Assembly: GCA_028248455.1 (NCBI GenBank)
Contig: JAOKHV010000011.1
Coordinates: 1-51,951, forward strand
Direction of reading: 5' to 3'
Source of the DNA: Ascidiaceihabitans sp.
Lineage (GTDB): Bacteria; Pseudomonadota; Alphaproteobacteria; Rhodobacterales; Rhodobacteraceae
Length of the DNA: 51,951 nt
In this document: positions 28,139 through 36,567 of the stretch, piece by piece
Layout of the letters: every line of letters begins with the position of its first letter
How positions within the stretch are numbered: position 1 is the stretch's first letter
Made by a program: the position numbers and the translations under genes
Notes under the pieces: model-generated
Database searches by the model: none
The model's input: only the letters and a program-made list of their open reading frames with translations
Told to the model about the DNA's origin: nothing

Positions 28139-28512
28139 GCCTCTTCAACAAGCCCACCAGCTTTGACCCAGTCAACGATGCCGCCAATGTTGGTCACATT
28201 TGTGTAGCCCATGTCGAGCAAGGTCTTACCTGCCAGTGCCGCCTGTCCACCAGCTGCGCAAACCAGATAGACTTCAGCATCCTTGGTGAGCGTCTTGTTG
28301 TGAGCAGCGGTTGCTGGATCAGCCATGAATTCAAGCATGCCACGAGGAATTCGTTGCGCGCCTTTGATCGTGCCTGTTGCAGCGATGGCAGCGCTGTCGC
28401 GGACGTCAACGAAAACGACTGCAGCTTTCGCGTGACGGGTTACTGCTTCAACCGCCGATATGCGTGGAACGGCTGCGTTTGCCGCTTCCATGTAGGATTT
28501 TGAAGTTTGCAT
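28135..28512 (-). CDS. Rhodanese-like domain protein
   Basis: A 125-residue single rhodanese domain without signal peptide. The active-site loop begins with cysteine (VCAAGGQAALAG, Cys near residue 85), so it should be able to carry a persulfide. VDVRD and the conserved IPRG segments are present. It is monocistronic, convergent with sitD and sharing its stop. Confidence 0.88.
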   Translation of the reverse strand: MQTSKSYMEAANAAVPRISAVEAVTRHAKAAVVFVDVRDSAAIAATGTIKGAQRIPRGMLEFMADPATAAHNKTLTKDAEVYLVCAAGGQAALAGKTLLDMGYTNVTNIGGIVDWVKAGGLVEEA

Positions 28513-28581
28513 GATGATGTCCTCTTGAGACCTATTTGCGTTAGTGCACAGATAAGCAAAGGCGTGCTTCCAATCCAGTGG

Positions 28582-29208
28582 CTATGGTAAAGGAATTGGG
28601 CCTGCATCTTTGGGTTGGGCATAGCCACGTGCAAATGCAGGACGTGCCGCCAGCTCAAGATACCAACGTTTTACATTCGGGAAATCGTTTAGATCAACTT
28701 GATGGTATTCAAACCGGGAGGCCCATGGCCATGTAGCAAAGTCAGCAATGCTGAGTGTGCTGATTATATATGGGGAAGTGGTAAGGTGCTGATCTAAAAC
28801 CCCATAAAGGCGCAGTGTTTCTGCATGATAGCGCTGCTCTGAATACTCAGACTTGCCCTTGTTGTACTTTAAGAAATGGTGCGCTTGGCCGATCATCGGG
28901 CCAAAACCGCCCATCTGCCACATCAACCACTGCATCATCTGCCAATATTCAGAGCTCCCATATACAGGTGCGAATAAGCCAGTTTTTTCGGCGAGGTACA
29001 TTAGGATTGCACCAGACTCAAATATAGATTGATCCCCGTCAACAATTGCAGGGATGCGATTGTTGGGGCTAATTTTTAGAAAATTTGGTGCAAATTGTTC
29101 ATCCTTGGTGATGTCGATGGCATGGCTTTTGTACTCCAGCCCCATTTCTTCCAATGCGATCGAGACTTTACGCCCATTCGGAGTTGTCCATGAATAAAGG
29201 TTTATCAT
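28582..29208 (-). CDS. Glutathione S-transferase
   Basis: A 208-residue GST of the Ure2p/YfcG-like type. The thioredoxin-like N-domain begins INLYSWTTPNGRKVSIALEE, with NRIPAIVDGD near residue 52 and the GSH-binding IFESGAILMYLAEKT near residue 62. The all-helical C-domain follows. It is the last gene of the oxygenase-aldolase-PrpD operon, its ATG overlapping the upstream TGA. It might open, isomerise or reduce a product in that pathway; this is inference. Confidence 0.9.
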   Translation of the reverse strand: MINLYSWTTPNGRKVSIALEEMGLEYKSHAIDITKDEQFAPNFLKISPNNRIPAIVDGDQSIFESGAILMYLAEKTGLFAPVYGSSEYWQMMQWLMWQMGGFGPMIGQAHHFLKYNKGKSEYSEQRYHAETLRLYGVLDQHLTTSPYIISTLSIADFATWPWASRFEYHQVDLNDFPNVKRWYLELAARPAFARGYAQPKDAGPIPLP

Positions 29209-30542
29209 TTTAGGTCCTTGGTTTGTGCGGTCTGCGCCATCAATTCAAACAATGGCGTAATGGATGGCGAATCTGCAATGCCCCAGGCTAAGGATAAAAA
29301 CTGTTCTGACCATGCCGTACCCAATAGTGGTGTTGTGAGGCCGCGAAACTTGTCCCAAATCACCTTATCTGAAACTTTGTTTTCTGGATCACCCTGTGCC
29401 TCCGTGGCAACTGAGGACAGGATGCGCCCATCATTAAGGTAGAAGTGGGTGCGCGCAAAGCGACGGGCGGGGAAGGCGTCGTTAAATGCGTCGTCTTCGA
29501 CAATCTCAACCGTCTTGGCCAACCCGATAATTTGTGGATCGTTGAGGCCATCACTTGTGATCTCGGCCACACCGATTGTGCCACGCACAACTGCTGCAGC
29601 GACTGAAAATGGTAGCGAGTATTGCGCCTGTTCGGTCGTTGTGGGGATAGAGGCAAGGCGTTTCGCTTCGTGAAATGTTTCCACTTTGATCGTTGCGATC
29701 TCATCGACACTGATACCGTGTTCATGGATCAAAGCCAACGCTCCCTCCACGGCAGGCTGTGCCCAGCGGCAAACCGGATAAAGCTTGATATATTGCTGCT
29801 CAATGTACCAGTTCTGACCCAGATCATCCCAATATGCTGTTAATTCAGGAGCTTCCATGGTGATCGCTGGGGCACCGGTAAACCCATCCTGTGCAAGATA
29901 AGCTGCCGAAACCCCCGCCATTGCGCCCCAACCAGAGCCGTCTTTGAGCATTGTGGGCGAATCAATAACACGCATCATCTGACTGCGTGGGCCATGGTAT
30001 TCAGCTATGCCTAGCGCCTCGCGGGTTTGGCCCTTGGTCAACTTCAATTGACGGGCAGTTAATGCGGCTGCCGCTAAAGAAATCCATGCGCCAGAAGTAT
30101 GAAAATCGCAGGCACTTGCATGTAAGGCAATGCCAGCCCTGGTGCCGATTTCGTATCCAATTACGATGGAAGTTAGAAATTCTTTAGGGTCATCAATCCC
30201 TTCGGCCTGCATGACTGCGATCAATGAAGGGAAGACGCCGCAGCCGACATGGCCCTTGGTCAGTTTCATACCGTCATGGGCATCGAGCGCATCTATTGTC
30301 ATACCATTGGCCATGGCTGCTCCCGCAGCACTGGCTTTGCGGCCGTCTTGCCAAAGGATGGCGTCTGTTCCGCAAAACTGGTGTGCGGCATGGTTGTGAA
30401 TGACGCTTGATAGTTGGGTTTGCGACCCGCCAACGGCCACACCTAAGGTGTCGACCAGACAGCGAATGGCCTCATGGATTGTGGCGGCAGGTAGATCGTC
30501 AAACTTGGTGTCGAGGATGAAGTCTACTGCCGGCATGTGCAT
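29205..30542 (-). CDS. MmgE/PrpD-family protein
   Basis: A 445-residue member of the family that includes 2-methylcitrate dehydratase, iminodisuccinate epimerase and cis-aconitate decarboxylase. Family marks are the N-terminal CLVDTLGVAVGG, the active-site-lid region DALDAHDGMKLTKGHVGCGV near residue 87, and YEIGTRAGIALH near residue 130. No propionate-pathway genes are nearby, so methylcitrate is an unlikely substrate. It begins 6 nt after the threonine-aldolase-like gene and overlaps the GST start. Confidence 0.9.
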   Translation of the reverse strand: MHMPAVDFILDTKFDDLPAATIHEAIRCLVDTLGVAVGGSQTQLSSVIHNHAAHQFCGTDAILWQDGRKASAAGAAMANGMTIDALDAHDGMKLTKGHVGCGVFPSLIAVMQAEGIDDPKEFLTSIVIGYEIGTRAGIALHASACDFHTSGAWISLAAAALTARQLKLTKGQTREALGIAEYHGPRSQMMRVIDSPTMLKDGSGWGAMAGVSAAYLAQDGFTGAPAITMEAPELTAYWDDLGQNWYIEQQYIKLYPVCRWAQPAVEGALALIHEHGISVDEIATIKVETFHEAKRLASIPTTTEQAQYSLPFSVAAAVVRGTIGVAEITSDGLNDPQIIGLAKTVEIVEDDAFNDAFPARRFARTHFYLNDGRILSSVATEAQGDPENKVSDKVIWDKFRGLTTPLLGTAWSEQFLSLAWGIADSPSITPLFELMAQTAQTKDLK

Positions 30543-30548
30543 TGTTCC

Positions 30549-31595
30549 TTATGCGTAAAAACTGCGGAAGGCTGTGATCGCGGCCTCTAATCCCGCATCA
30601 TCAATGTCGCGGTGCATGACCATTCTTATCGTAGGATGTTGCCCACCAATGCGCACACCTGTAGCCTCCATATGAGCATGTAATGCGTTATGTTGGCTTG
30701 CGTTGGGCGTGAAGAACACCATGTTCGTACCACTGTGAACATTTCCAACATCCAAGTCATGCAGGGCATCGGCCAATTGACCTGCGCGATTATGATCCGC
30801 GGGCAGAAGTGACAAATGATGATCTAACGCATGCGTTGCGGCAGCGGCCAAGACGCCTGCCTGTCGCAATCCCCCGCCCAAGATTTTGCGATTGCGCCTA
30901 GCCCTTGCGATAATGGCATGGCTACCGACCAAAATCGAACCAACTGGTGCGCCCAACCCTTTTGAAAAGCAGACGGAAATACTGTCGGCGCAATCAGCGA
31001 GTTCTTTAGCAGTGCACTTAAGTTCCGTTATTGCATTAAAAAAGCGCGCGCCGTCTAAATGAACGGATAGTCCAGCGTCCCATGCCGCCTGTGCGGGGGA
31101 GCGCATCTTTTCCAATGAAATGGCTTTGCCGCCAACGGTATTTTCCAAACACAACAAGCGACTGCGTGCGTAGTGTGGGTCGTCATCCTTAACGGCACCT
31201 TTGACTTGCTCTGCTGAAACGGCGTTACCATCGCCCACGGGGATCGCATGCATCGAAACGCCAGCCAGAACCGAAGCACCGGCGGCTTCATCAGCATAAA
31301 TGTGATAAGCGTCGCCCACGATCAATTCGTCCCCACGGCCACAGTGTGCCATGATTGCGCAAAGGTTACTTTGTGTACCGCTGGAAACAAACATGGCGGC
31401 GTCTTTTCCAAGCAAGCCTGCCATGCGGTTCTCAAGAGCAATAATGCTGGGGTCTTCGCCGTAAACATCATCACCAACTTCAGCGGCTGCCATTGCCGAG
31501 CGCATCGCGTCGTCAGGGCAGGTGACTGTGTCACTACGCAAATCACAAAAAATTGAATTACGGATACCGCTATGCATTGCACCATAAGTGCTCAT
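30549..31595 (-). CDS. ltaE: Low-specificity threonine aldolase-like enzyme
   Basis: A 348-residue PLP enzyme that cleaves beta-hydroxy amino acids to glycine and an aldehyde. The N-terminal FCDLRSDTVTCPDDAM is diagnostic. LHLDGARFFNA holds the PLP-contacting Asp near residue 170, and VCFSKGLGAPVGS contains the PLP lysine. Its ATG overlaps the stop of the 2-oxoglutarate oxygenase. Coupling to a hydroxylase suggests it acts on the hydroxylated amino acid made by that enzyme rather than on threonine. Confidence 0.92.
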   Translation of the reverse strand: MSTYGAMHSGIRNSIFCDLRSDTVTCPDDAMRSAMAAAEVGDDVYGEDPSIIALENRMAGLLGKDAAMFVSSGTQSNLCAIMAHCGRGDELIVGDAYHIYADEAAGASVLAGVSMHAIPVGDGNAVSAEQVKGAVKDDDPHYARSRLLCLENTVGGKAISLEKMRSPAQAAWDAGLSVHLDGARFFNAITELKCTAKELADCADSISVCFSKGLGAPVGSILVGSHAIIARARRNRKILGGGLRQAGVLAAAATHALDHHLSLLPADHNRAGQLADALHDLDVGNVHSGTNMVFFTPNASQHNALHAHMEATGVRIGGQHPTIRMVMHRDIDDAGLEAAITAFRSFYA

Positions 31596-32269
31596 TTAGT
31601 GACCTGAGTGTAGGCTAGGGCGGCGACGATGTGGACGCGAGTTGTGTCGCCGCCATTAAGTGCGGTGTGATAGCCACGGGTGTCTGTGAAGTAGACAGAA
31701 CCATCAGCTGGCAAGTGGGTTACATGGTGATTGACCACAAACAAGGAACCAGGATTTGTTGTAACCGGAATGTGCAGGCGAGGTTCTGGATCACGGTGCC
31801 AAGAATTGCAATTATACTGACCTTTGGCCAACACACGGGTACGTCCAATCGGAAAGCGTTTGGTTAGTTCTTCGTGAACGTATTCAAAGTATGTGCCTTT
31901 GAATTTTGGGTTGAATTCGGAAAAGTCGATTTCCGGCACCAAATCTTCGCGGGCCTCTTCAAAGTATCGCGCATCGCCACGCAACCAGTAACGACCAGAA
32001 AGATCGTTTTCTGTCCATTCAGTCTGACCAGGTCGTTGGGTGAGGGGGAGGGCGGCAAATCCTTGATCTTGCATTCCGCCTTTGAAGGCCTCGCGTGCCA
32101 AACATTCGTCGAGCGCCGCACGCAACTCATCGATGTCAAACTTAAGTTCTAGCTTCTGTATGCCAGGCCCCGGAAAAAAGTCCGCTACCGAGGTTGTCTC
32201 GGGCGCGGTCTGCATCCAGTTTGTGATCGACTTAACGTCGTTGTCATCTATCGCTGCACTAAACCCCAT
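31592..32269 (-). CDS. 2-oxoglutarate/Fe(II) oxygenase, Asp/Asn beta-hydroxylase-like
   Basis: A 225-residue cupin-fold oxygenase. The iron triad is visible as H158-x-D160 (WHRDPEPRLHIP) and H201 (TRGYHTALNGG). R211 (TTRVHIVAAL) is the likely 2-oxoglutarate clamp, and the spacing fits the aspartyl/asparaginyl beta-hydroxylase domain. There is no signal peptide or membrane segment, so it is a free cytoplasmic enzyme. It is first in a four-gene operon, with AAGGATC as Shine-Dalgarno and a perfect 18-bp palindrome 16-33 nt upstream of its ATG. Substrate unknown; an amino acid is likely, given the aldolase next door. Confidence 0.85.
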   Translation of the reverse strand: MGFSAAIDDNDVKSITNWMQTAPETTSVADFFPGPGIQKLELKFDIDELRAALDECLAREAFKGGMQDQGFAALPLTQRPGQTEWTENDLSGRYWLRGDARYFEEAREDLVPEIDFSEFNPKFKGTYFEYVHEELTKRFPIGRTRVLAKGQYNCNSWHRDPEPRLHIPVTTNPGSLFVVNHHVTHLPADGSVYFTDTRGYHTALNGGDTTRVHIVAALAYTQVTK

Positions 32270-32284
32270 GGCCGTGATCCTTCA

Positions 32285-32302
32285 ATCAAATACGTATTTG
32301 AT
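32285..32302. promoter_or_regulatory. Perfect 18-bp palindrome, probable operator
   Basis: ATCAAATACGTATTTGAT equals its own reverse complement over all 18 bases. It lies 16 nt before the oxygenase ATG, over the expected transcription start. A dimeric repressor, for example of the GntR type, is plausible; no regulator gene is adjacent. Confidence 0.65.
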
Positions 32303-32367
32303 CACGACGTTAGGGGAGTCTCCGCTTTTGCGGAAGTCTATATTTAGCTGTTTAAGAATTCACACCA

Positions 32368-33036
32368 TTAGGCAATAATCTTGCTCACGGCCGCGGTGAG
32401 CGCTAGGCTGATCACATTGATTTCGCCCATAGCATCAATACGCTGTAATGCACCGTTGTCCTCATAGTAGCTGATTAACGGCGCAGTTTGCGTGTGATAG
32501 GCTGCCAATCGTCCACTCACGGTCTCAGCGTTGTCATCTGCACGGCGCTTCATTTCTGTTCCGCCACAACTGTCACAAACGCCGTCTTGTGCCGGAACTT
32601 TGAAGCTGTCGTGGTATCCTTCACCGCAGTCGCCACAAGTGTAGCGCCCTGCGACGCGTTCGACCATTGCAGCATCATCCACTTCAAGACTGATTGCCGC
32701 ATCAATCTTTTGGCCTTTCTCTGCTAGTAATTTATCCAATGCAGAAGCCTGTACAGCGGTACGCGGAAAACCATCCAAAATCACGCCTTTGGCGCAATCA
32801 GCGTCGGTCATGCGGTCGCGCAAGATATCGATCACAATTTGGTCGCTGACCAGCGCACCAGCCTTCATAACGGCGTCAGCAGCTTGTCCTGCGGGCGTTC
32901 CTGCGGCAACTGCTGCGCGCAGCAGATCGCCAGTGGATAGTTGGACGAGGCCGAATTGCTTTTCTAGCATCCGGGCTTGGGTGCCCTTTCCTGCGCCGGG
33001 AGGGCCAAGTAAAATTAGAACAGGTGAGGTATTCAT
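32368..33036 (-). CDS. adk: Adenylate kinase
   Basis: Interconverts ATP, AMP and ADP. The chosen ATG at 33036 gives 222 residues, with GPPGAGKGT at 11-19 and AAGGAAG 8 nt upstream; the longer open frame to 33192 overlaps the acs gene. STGDLLR and the DGFPRT motif are present. The LID has four cysteines (CGDC then CDSC), the zinc-type lid found in many bacteria. It follows acs by about 65 nt, and the two may be cotranscribed: acetyl-CoA synthetase generates AMP, which Adk recycles. Confidence 0.96.
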   Translation of the reverse strand: MNTSPVLILLGPPGAGKGTQARMLEKQFGLVQLSTGDLLRAAVAAGTPAGQAADAVMKAGALVSDQIVIDILRDRMTDADCAKGVILDGFPRTAVQASALDKLLAEKGQKIDAAISLEVDDAAMVERVAGRYTCGDCGEGYHDSFKVPAQDGVCDSCGGTEMKRRADDNAETVSGRLAAYHTQTAPLISYYEDNGALQRIDAMGEINVISLALTAAVSKIIA

Positions 33037-33100
33037 AGTATACTTCCTTTGGTCAATGGTATTCGCCGCGATGATGCGGCAAACACCACTGTGATCGTTA

Positions 33101-35053
33101 TCAGCCCATGCGGTTTTCAATAAGGTCATCAACAACGCTTGGGTCTGCCAAGGTTGACGTGTCGCCCAATGCGCTAAAGTCGTTCTCTGCAATCTTGCGC
33201 AAGATCCGGCGCATGATTTTACCTGAACGGGTTTTGGGTAGGCCTGGTGCCCACTGAATCAGATCTGGTGAGGCGATAGGACCGATTTCTTTACGGACCC
33301 AGTTGCGCAGTTCAACACGCAGCTCGTCGGTGGGGGTCTCACCATTCATCAATGTGACGTAGCAATAAATGCCCTGTCCCTTGATATCATGAGGATAGCC
33401 AACAACAGCAGCTTCGGCGACTTGTGGGTGTGCCACCAGTGCGCTTTCAACTTCAGCTGTGCCCATGCGGTGGCCAGAAACGTTGATCACGTCATCGACA
33501 CGACCTGTAATCCAATAATCGCCGTCTGCATCGCGTTTGCAACCGTCGCCGGTAAAGTAGTAGCCTTCATAATCCGCAAAATACGTCTTTTCAAAGCGTT
33601 CGTGATCGCCCCAAACAGACCGCATCTGACCGGGCCAGCTGCCTTTGATGCACAAGACGCCCTCAACATCGTTACCCTCAATGATTTCGCCACTTGCTGG
33701 CTCAAGCACCACGGGTTCAATTCCAAAGAACGGCTTCATCGCCGAACCCGGTTTCATGGCATGTGCGCCCGGCAATGGAGTCATTAAATGGCCACCAGTT
33801 TCAGTTTGCCACCATGTATCGACGATCGGGCAGGTGCCGCCACCCACAACTTCGTTGTACCAGTTCCAAGCTTCTGGATTAATAGGTTCACCCACAGTAC
33901 CAAGGACGCGTAGGCTGCTTAGATCACATTTATTAACAAAATCATCACCTTGCGCCATCAGGGCGCGGATCGCCGTTGGGGCTGTGTAGAACTGTGCAAC
34001 CTTGTGCTTTTCACAAACTTGCCAGAAGCGAGAAGCGTCTGGATAAGTTGGGACACCTTCAAACATGACAGTTGTCGCGCCGTTCGCCAATGGACCATAT
34101 ACTATATAGCTGTGACCGGTGACCCAACCAACATCTGCGGTACACCAATACACATCACCATCTTTGTAATCGAATGTGGTTTCATGTGTCATCGCTGCGT
34201 AGACAATATAACCGCCTGTCGAGTGAACCACGCCTTTTGGCATACCTGTCGAACCAGAGGTATAAAGAATGAATAGCGGATCTTCAGCGTTCATTTCTTC
34301 TGCTGCGCAATCGCTTGATGCGGCTTCGCTTAGGACACCATAATCGCGATCACGAGCTTCGTTCCAGGCAACATCACCACCTGTGCGGCGCACAACAAGG
34401 CATTGAACTGATATGTCGCAGTCAGCCAGAGCCTTGTCAGCGTTTGATTTCAATGGAGTATTGCGGCCACCACGTGGGGCCTCATCTGCGGTGATTACAA
34501 TCTTAGCTTCAGAACCGTTCACACGTGCGGACAAAGCATCAGGAGAGAACCCAGCAAATACGATCGAATGGATCGCGCCGATGCGCGCACATGCAAGCAT
34601 AGCATAGGCTGCTTCGGGGATCATCGGCATGTAAATCACGACCCGATCGCCTTTACCTACACCAAGATCTTTCAAGACGTTAGCCATTTTGCAAACCGAG
34701 GAGTGTAATTGCTTGTACGTAATGTGCAGAGCATCGTCTGTCGGGCTGTCTGGTTCCCAGATGATCGCAGTTTGATCACCGCGAGTTTCCAAGTGACGGT
34801 CAATACAGTTGGCTGCTACGTTTAATGTGCCATCAGAGTACCAATTGATTGTTACGTTGCCCAAAGTGAAGTCTACGTCTTTGACTTGGGCGTATGGCTT
34901 AATCCAATCGATACGTTTGCCGTGCTCACTCCAGAATGCGTCGGGATCGGCAATGGATGCGGCGTACATTGCATCATATTTTGCTGCGTCGACATTAGCA
35001 TTTGCTGCCATTTCTGCCGACGGGGGATATGTTTTTGATTGGGTCTCTGACAT
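33101..35053 (-). CDS. acs: Acetyl-CoA synthetase (AMP-forming)
   Basis: Activates acetate to acetyl-CoA. The ATG at 35053 gives 650 residues, preceded by GGGAGGCG. The ATP-binding loop [15 protein letters not shown] is near residue 265, the DTWWQTETG motif near residue 420, and the acylation-sensitive C-terminal lysine is in [13 protein letters not shown]. The AT-rich promoter region contains three copies of TTGTAAAT, possibly sites for a short-chain fatty-acid regulator. Confidence 0.96.
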   Translation of the reverse strand: MSETQSKTYPPSAEMAANANVDAAKYDAMYAASIADPDAFWSEHGKRIDWIKPYAQVKDVDFTLGNVTINWYSDGTLNVAANCIDRHLETRGDQTAIIWEPDSPTDDALHITYKQLHSSVCKMANVLKDLGVGKGDRVVIYMPMIPEAAYAMLACARIGAIHSIVFAGFSPDALSARVNGSEAKIVITADEAPRGGRNTPLKSNADKALADCDISVQCLVVRRTGGDVAWNEARDRDYGVLSEAASSDCAAEEMNAEDPLFILYTSGSTGMPKGVVHSTGGYIVYAAMTHETTFDYKDGDVYWCTADVGWVTGHSYIVYGPLANGATTVMFEGVPTYPDASRFWQVCEKHKVAQFYTAPTAIRALMAQGDDFVNKCDLSSLRVLGTVGEPINPEAWNWYNEVVGGGTCPIVDTWWQTETGGHLMTPLPGAHAMKPGSAMKPFFGIEPVVLEPASGEIIEGNDVEGVLCIKGSWPGQMRSVWGDHERFEKTYFADYEGYYFTGDGCKRDADGDYWITGRVDDVINVSGHRMGTAEVESALVAHPQVAEAAVVGYPHDIKGQGIYCYVTLMNGETPTDELRVELRNWVRKEIGPIASPDLIQWAPGLPKTRSGKIMRRILRKIAENDFSALGDTSTLADPSVVDDLIENRMG

Positions 35054-35095
35054 GGTTGGCGCCTCCCTAATGGCCTGCCCTTTTGGGGCGTTCAT

Positions 35096-35577
35096 CGATC
35101 AAGTGTTGGCCTGAATGCGTCACTCCCACACAGTTCAGCTTTGATCTTTGAGCCGGATAATAACGCGAATTGAAAAGAAGGGAATAAGAGACTGGAATAT
35201 AAAGAGTTCATTGTAAATTTTTTTCTGATTGAGGGGTATTTTTGTAAATTATTTGAGAATATATTGTAAATATTGTTACATTTTCGGTGGATTAAATGTC
35301 AAGGATTAGCCCAGCAACATGACTAATGATACGATTTAATTCCTGATCTTTACCAAGCAAAAGTTGTAAAGGCTGTTAAATGTGTAAGGCCAATGCCCTG
35401 GTTGTGCTGCCCGGCGCACCGCCATTTTGCAGAATCGTCTATGTCTCCAGGGCGCTCCAAGCTTAGGAAGGTAGCCCCTCATTTTGTGTAGTATCTTAAG
35501 ATCGTTTTTTACGTATTGTCGATGACTGGACCTCGGAATAACCTAACATCCTCGACGCAAAAAGGCCTGGGGATTTA
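35096..35577. other. Gene-poor region upstream of acs
   Basis: This 480-bp stretch holds the acs promoter side (AT-rich, 35150-35340). It also holds a conspicuous GC-rich patch at 35385-35465 whose ends GCCCTGG and CCAGGGC are complementary. A 28-codon frame starting at the ATG at 35380 (MCKANALVVLPGAPPFCRIV and on) runs through the patch, with AAAGG 8-12 nt before it. No known RNA family was recognised. Confidence 0.4.
35211..35281. promoter_or_regulatory. TTGTAAAT repeats in the acs promoter region
   Basis: TTGTAAAT occurs at 35211, 35242 and 35264, and TGTAA/TTACA arms form an inverted repeat at 35266-35281. They resemble TTTGCAAA-type sites reported for the PccR/ScfR-type short-chain acyl-CoA regulators of alphaproteobacteria. 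Binding is inference. Confidence 0.4.
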
Positions 35578-35879
35578 ATGCGTAAGAGCAACTTCATGCT
35601 AACAGTTGCTTTACTGGCTCTTATTGCGGGGCCCTCTTTTGGTTACGAGGGGTCTAATGGCTCCACTTACATTGCAACGAAAATGCCCATGGTGCCGCAC
35701 TTAAGAGTGCGAATGAGACAATCTATCTTGGTAAAGACTTTGATGCTTTGTCAGATAAAGAAAAACAGGGAATTTGGGCTTGGGCCAACGGTGGATTTGT
35801 GATTGTGTTTTCAACCCGTCGGATCGAATTCACGCGACAAGATCAACCTGTCGATGGTGGTTATGATTGCCAGATGTAG
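35578..35879 (+). pseudogene. Small secreted protein, one frameshift
   Basis: Frame 1 starts at 35578 with a good signal peptide (MRKSNFMLTVALLALIAG, cleavage near SFG-Y) and reads to about TYIATK. A different frame continues without interruption from NAHGAALKSANETIYLGKDF through WAWANGGFVIVF to YDCQM and a stop at 35877. The junction is an A4 run at about 35680 and equals one missing base. Repaired, it would be a secreted protein of about 100 residues of unknown function. Confidence 0.65.
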
Positions 35880-35931
35880 GGTGGGTTTTAGTGTGCAGCT
35901 TTAAAATCAAAACAACTCAATAAGATAAAAT

Positions 35932-36358
35932 ATGGGCATTGATGCTGCTACAATATTGCTTAGCCTCGCTTCAGCCACCGTGATGGCTGGTCCATTTGAA
36001 AGGTACCTGGGACGCCTTCCAGTAAACGTGTTCTTTAGAGCTTTGTGACTTTCGACTCACAATTTCTGGCAATCAGGTTAATTATTGTGAGTCGACCTGT
36101 GAAATGGTTCAGGCAACACAATTAAGAGATATGTGTAACTCGATCCTTTATGATCTCCGATGCAATGGCGAAGGCGAAACATAGAGTGGTGGTCGTGTGC
36201 TTTACCCGATTACAGCGGCTGGCCAACTGTTATCATACAGCGGTGGCTTTATAACGCTGCAAATAAAGCTGCAAATAAAGCTGCCGCAAGATTCCAATAC
36301 TCAAGGCCTAGACTTAACGATCTGCGCTGAGTCTCTTAGACATCTGGTTCGATTTTAA
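35932..36358 (+). pseudogene. Remnant of a second small secreted protein
   Basis: It starts with an ATG and signal-like sequence (MGIDAATILLSLASATVMAG), then breaks. Separate frames give EGTWDAFQ and then CSLELCDFRLTISGNQVNYC through STCEMVQATQLRDMC to a TAG at 36182. The same frame continues open past that TAG (SGGRVLYPITAAGQLLSYSG) to a TAA at 36356. At least two indels and one internal stop make it a likely decayed gene. A 12-bp in-frame tandem duplication sits at 36256-36279. Confidence 0.5.
36256..36279 (+). repeat. 12-bp tandem duplication
   Basis: GCTGCAAATAAA is present twice in direct succession inside the decayed secreted-protein remnant. Being a multiple of three, it keeps the frame. 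Confidence 0.8.
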
Positions 36359-36567
36359 AAGTTGGTGGATGGTGGGTATTACGTACACGGGAGCCGTGAG
36401 AACTTCGTAAGTGCTTAAATTTTCAGCAGAACAAACAATCAATTATCCTAACTGATCAAACACCTAGTCACGTAATAACACTTGGCAGACCAGCAGGCTC
36501 GCGCTAGCCTCTCTTCAGGTGGTACGTTGCATTCTGGCAATCAGTTCCGCAAAATTGGGAGAGAAAA

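Noticed and set aside
33037-33192. N-terminal extension of adenylate kinase
   Set aside because: It overlaps acs, is not kinase-like, and a strong ribosome site precedes 33036.
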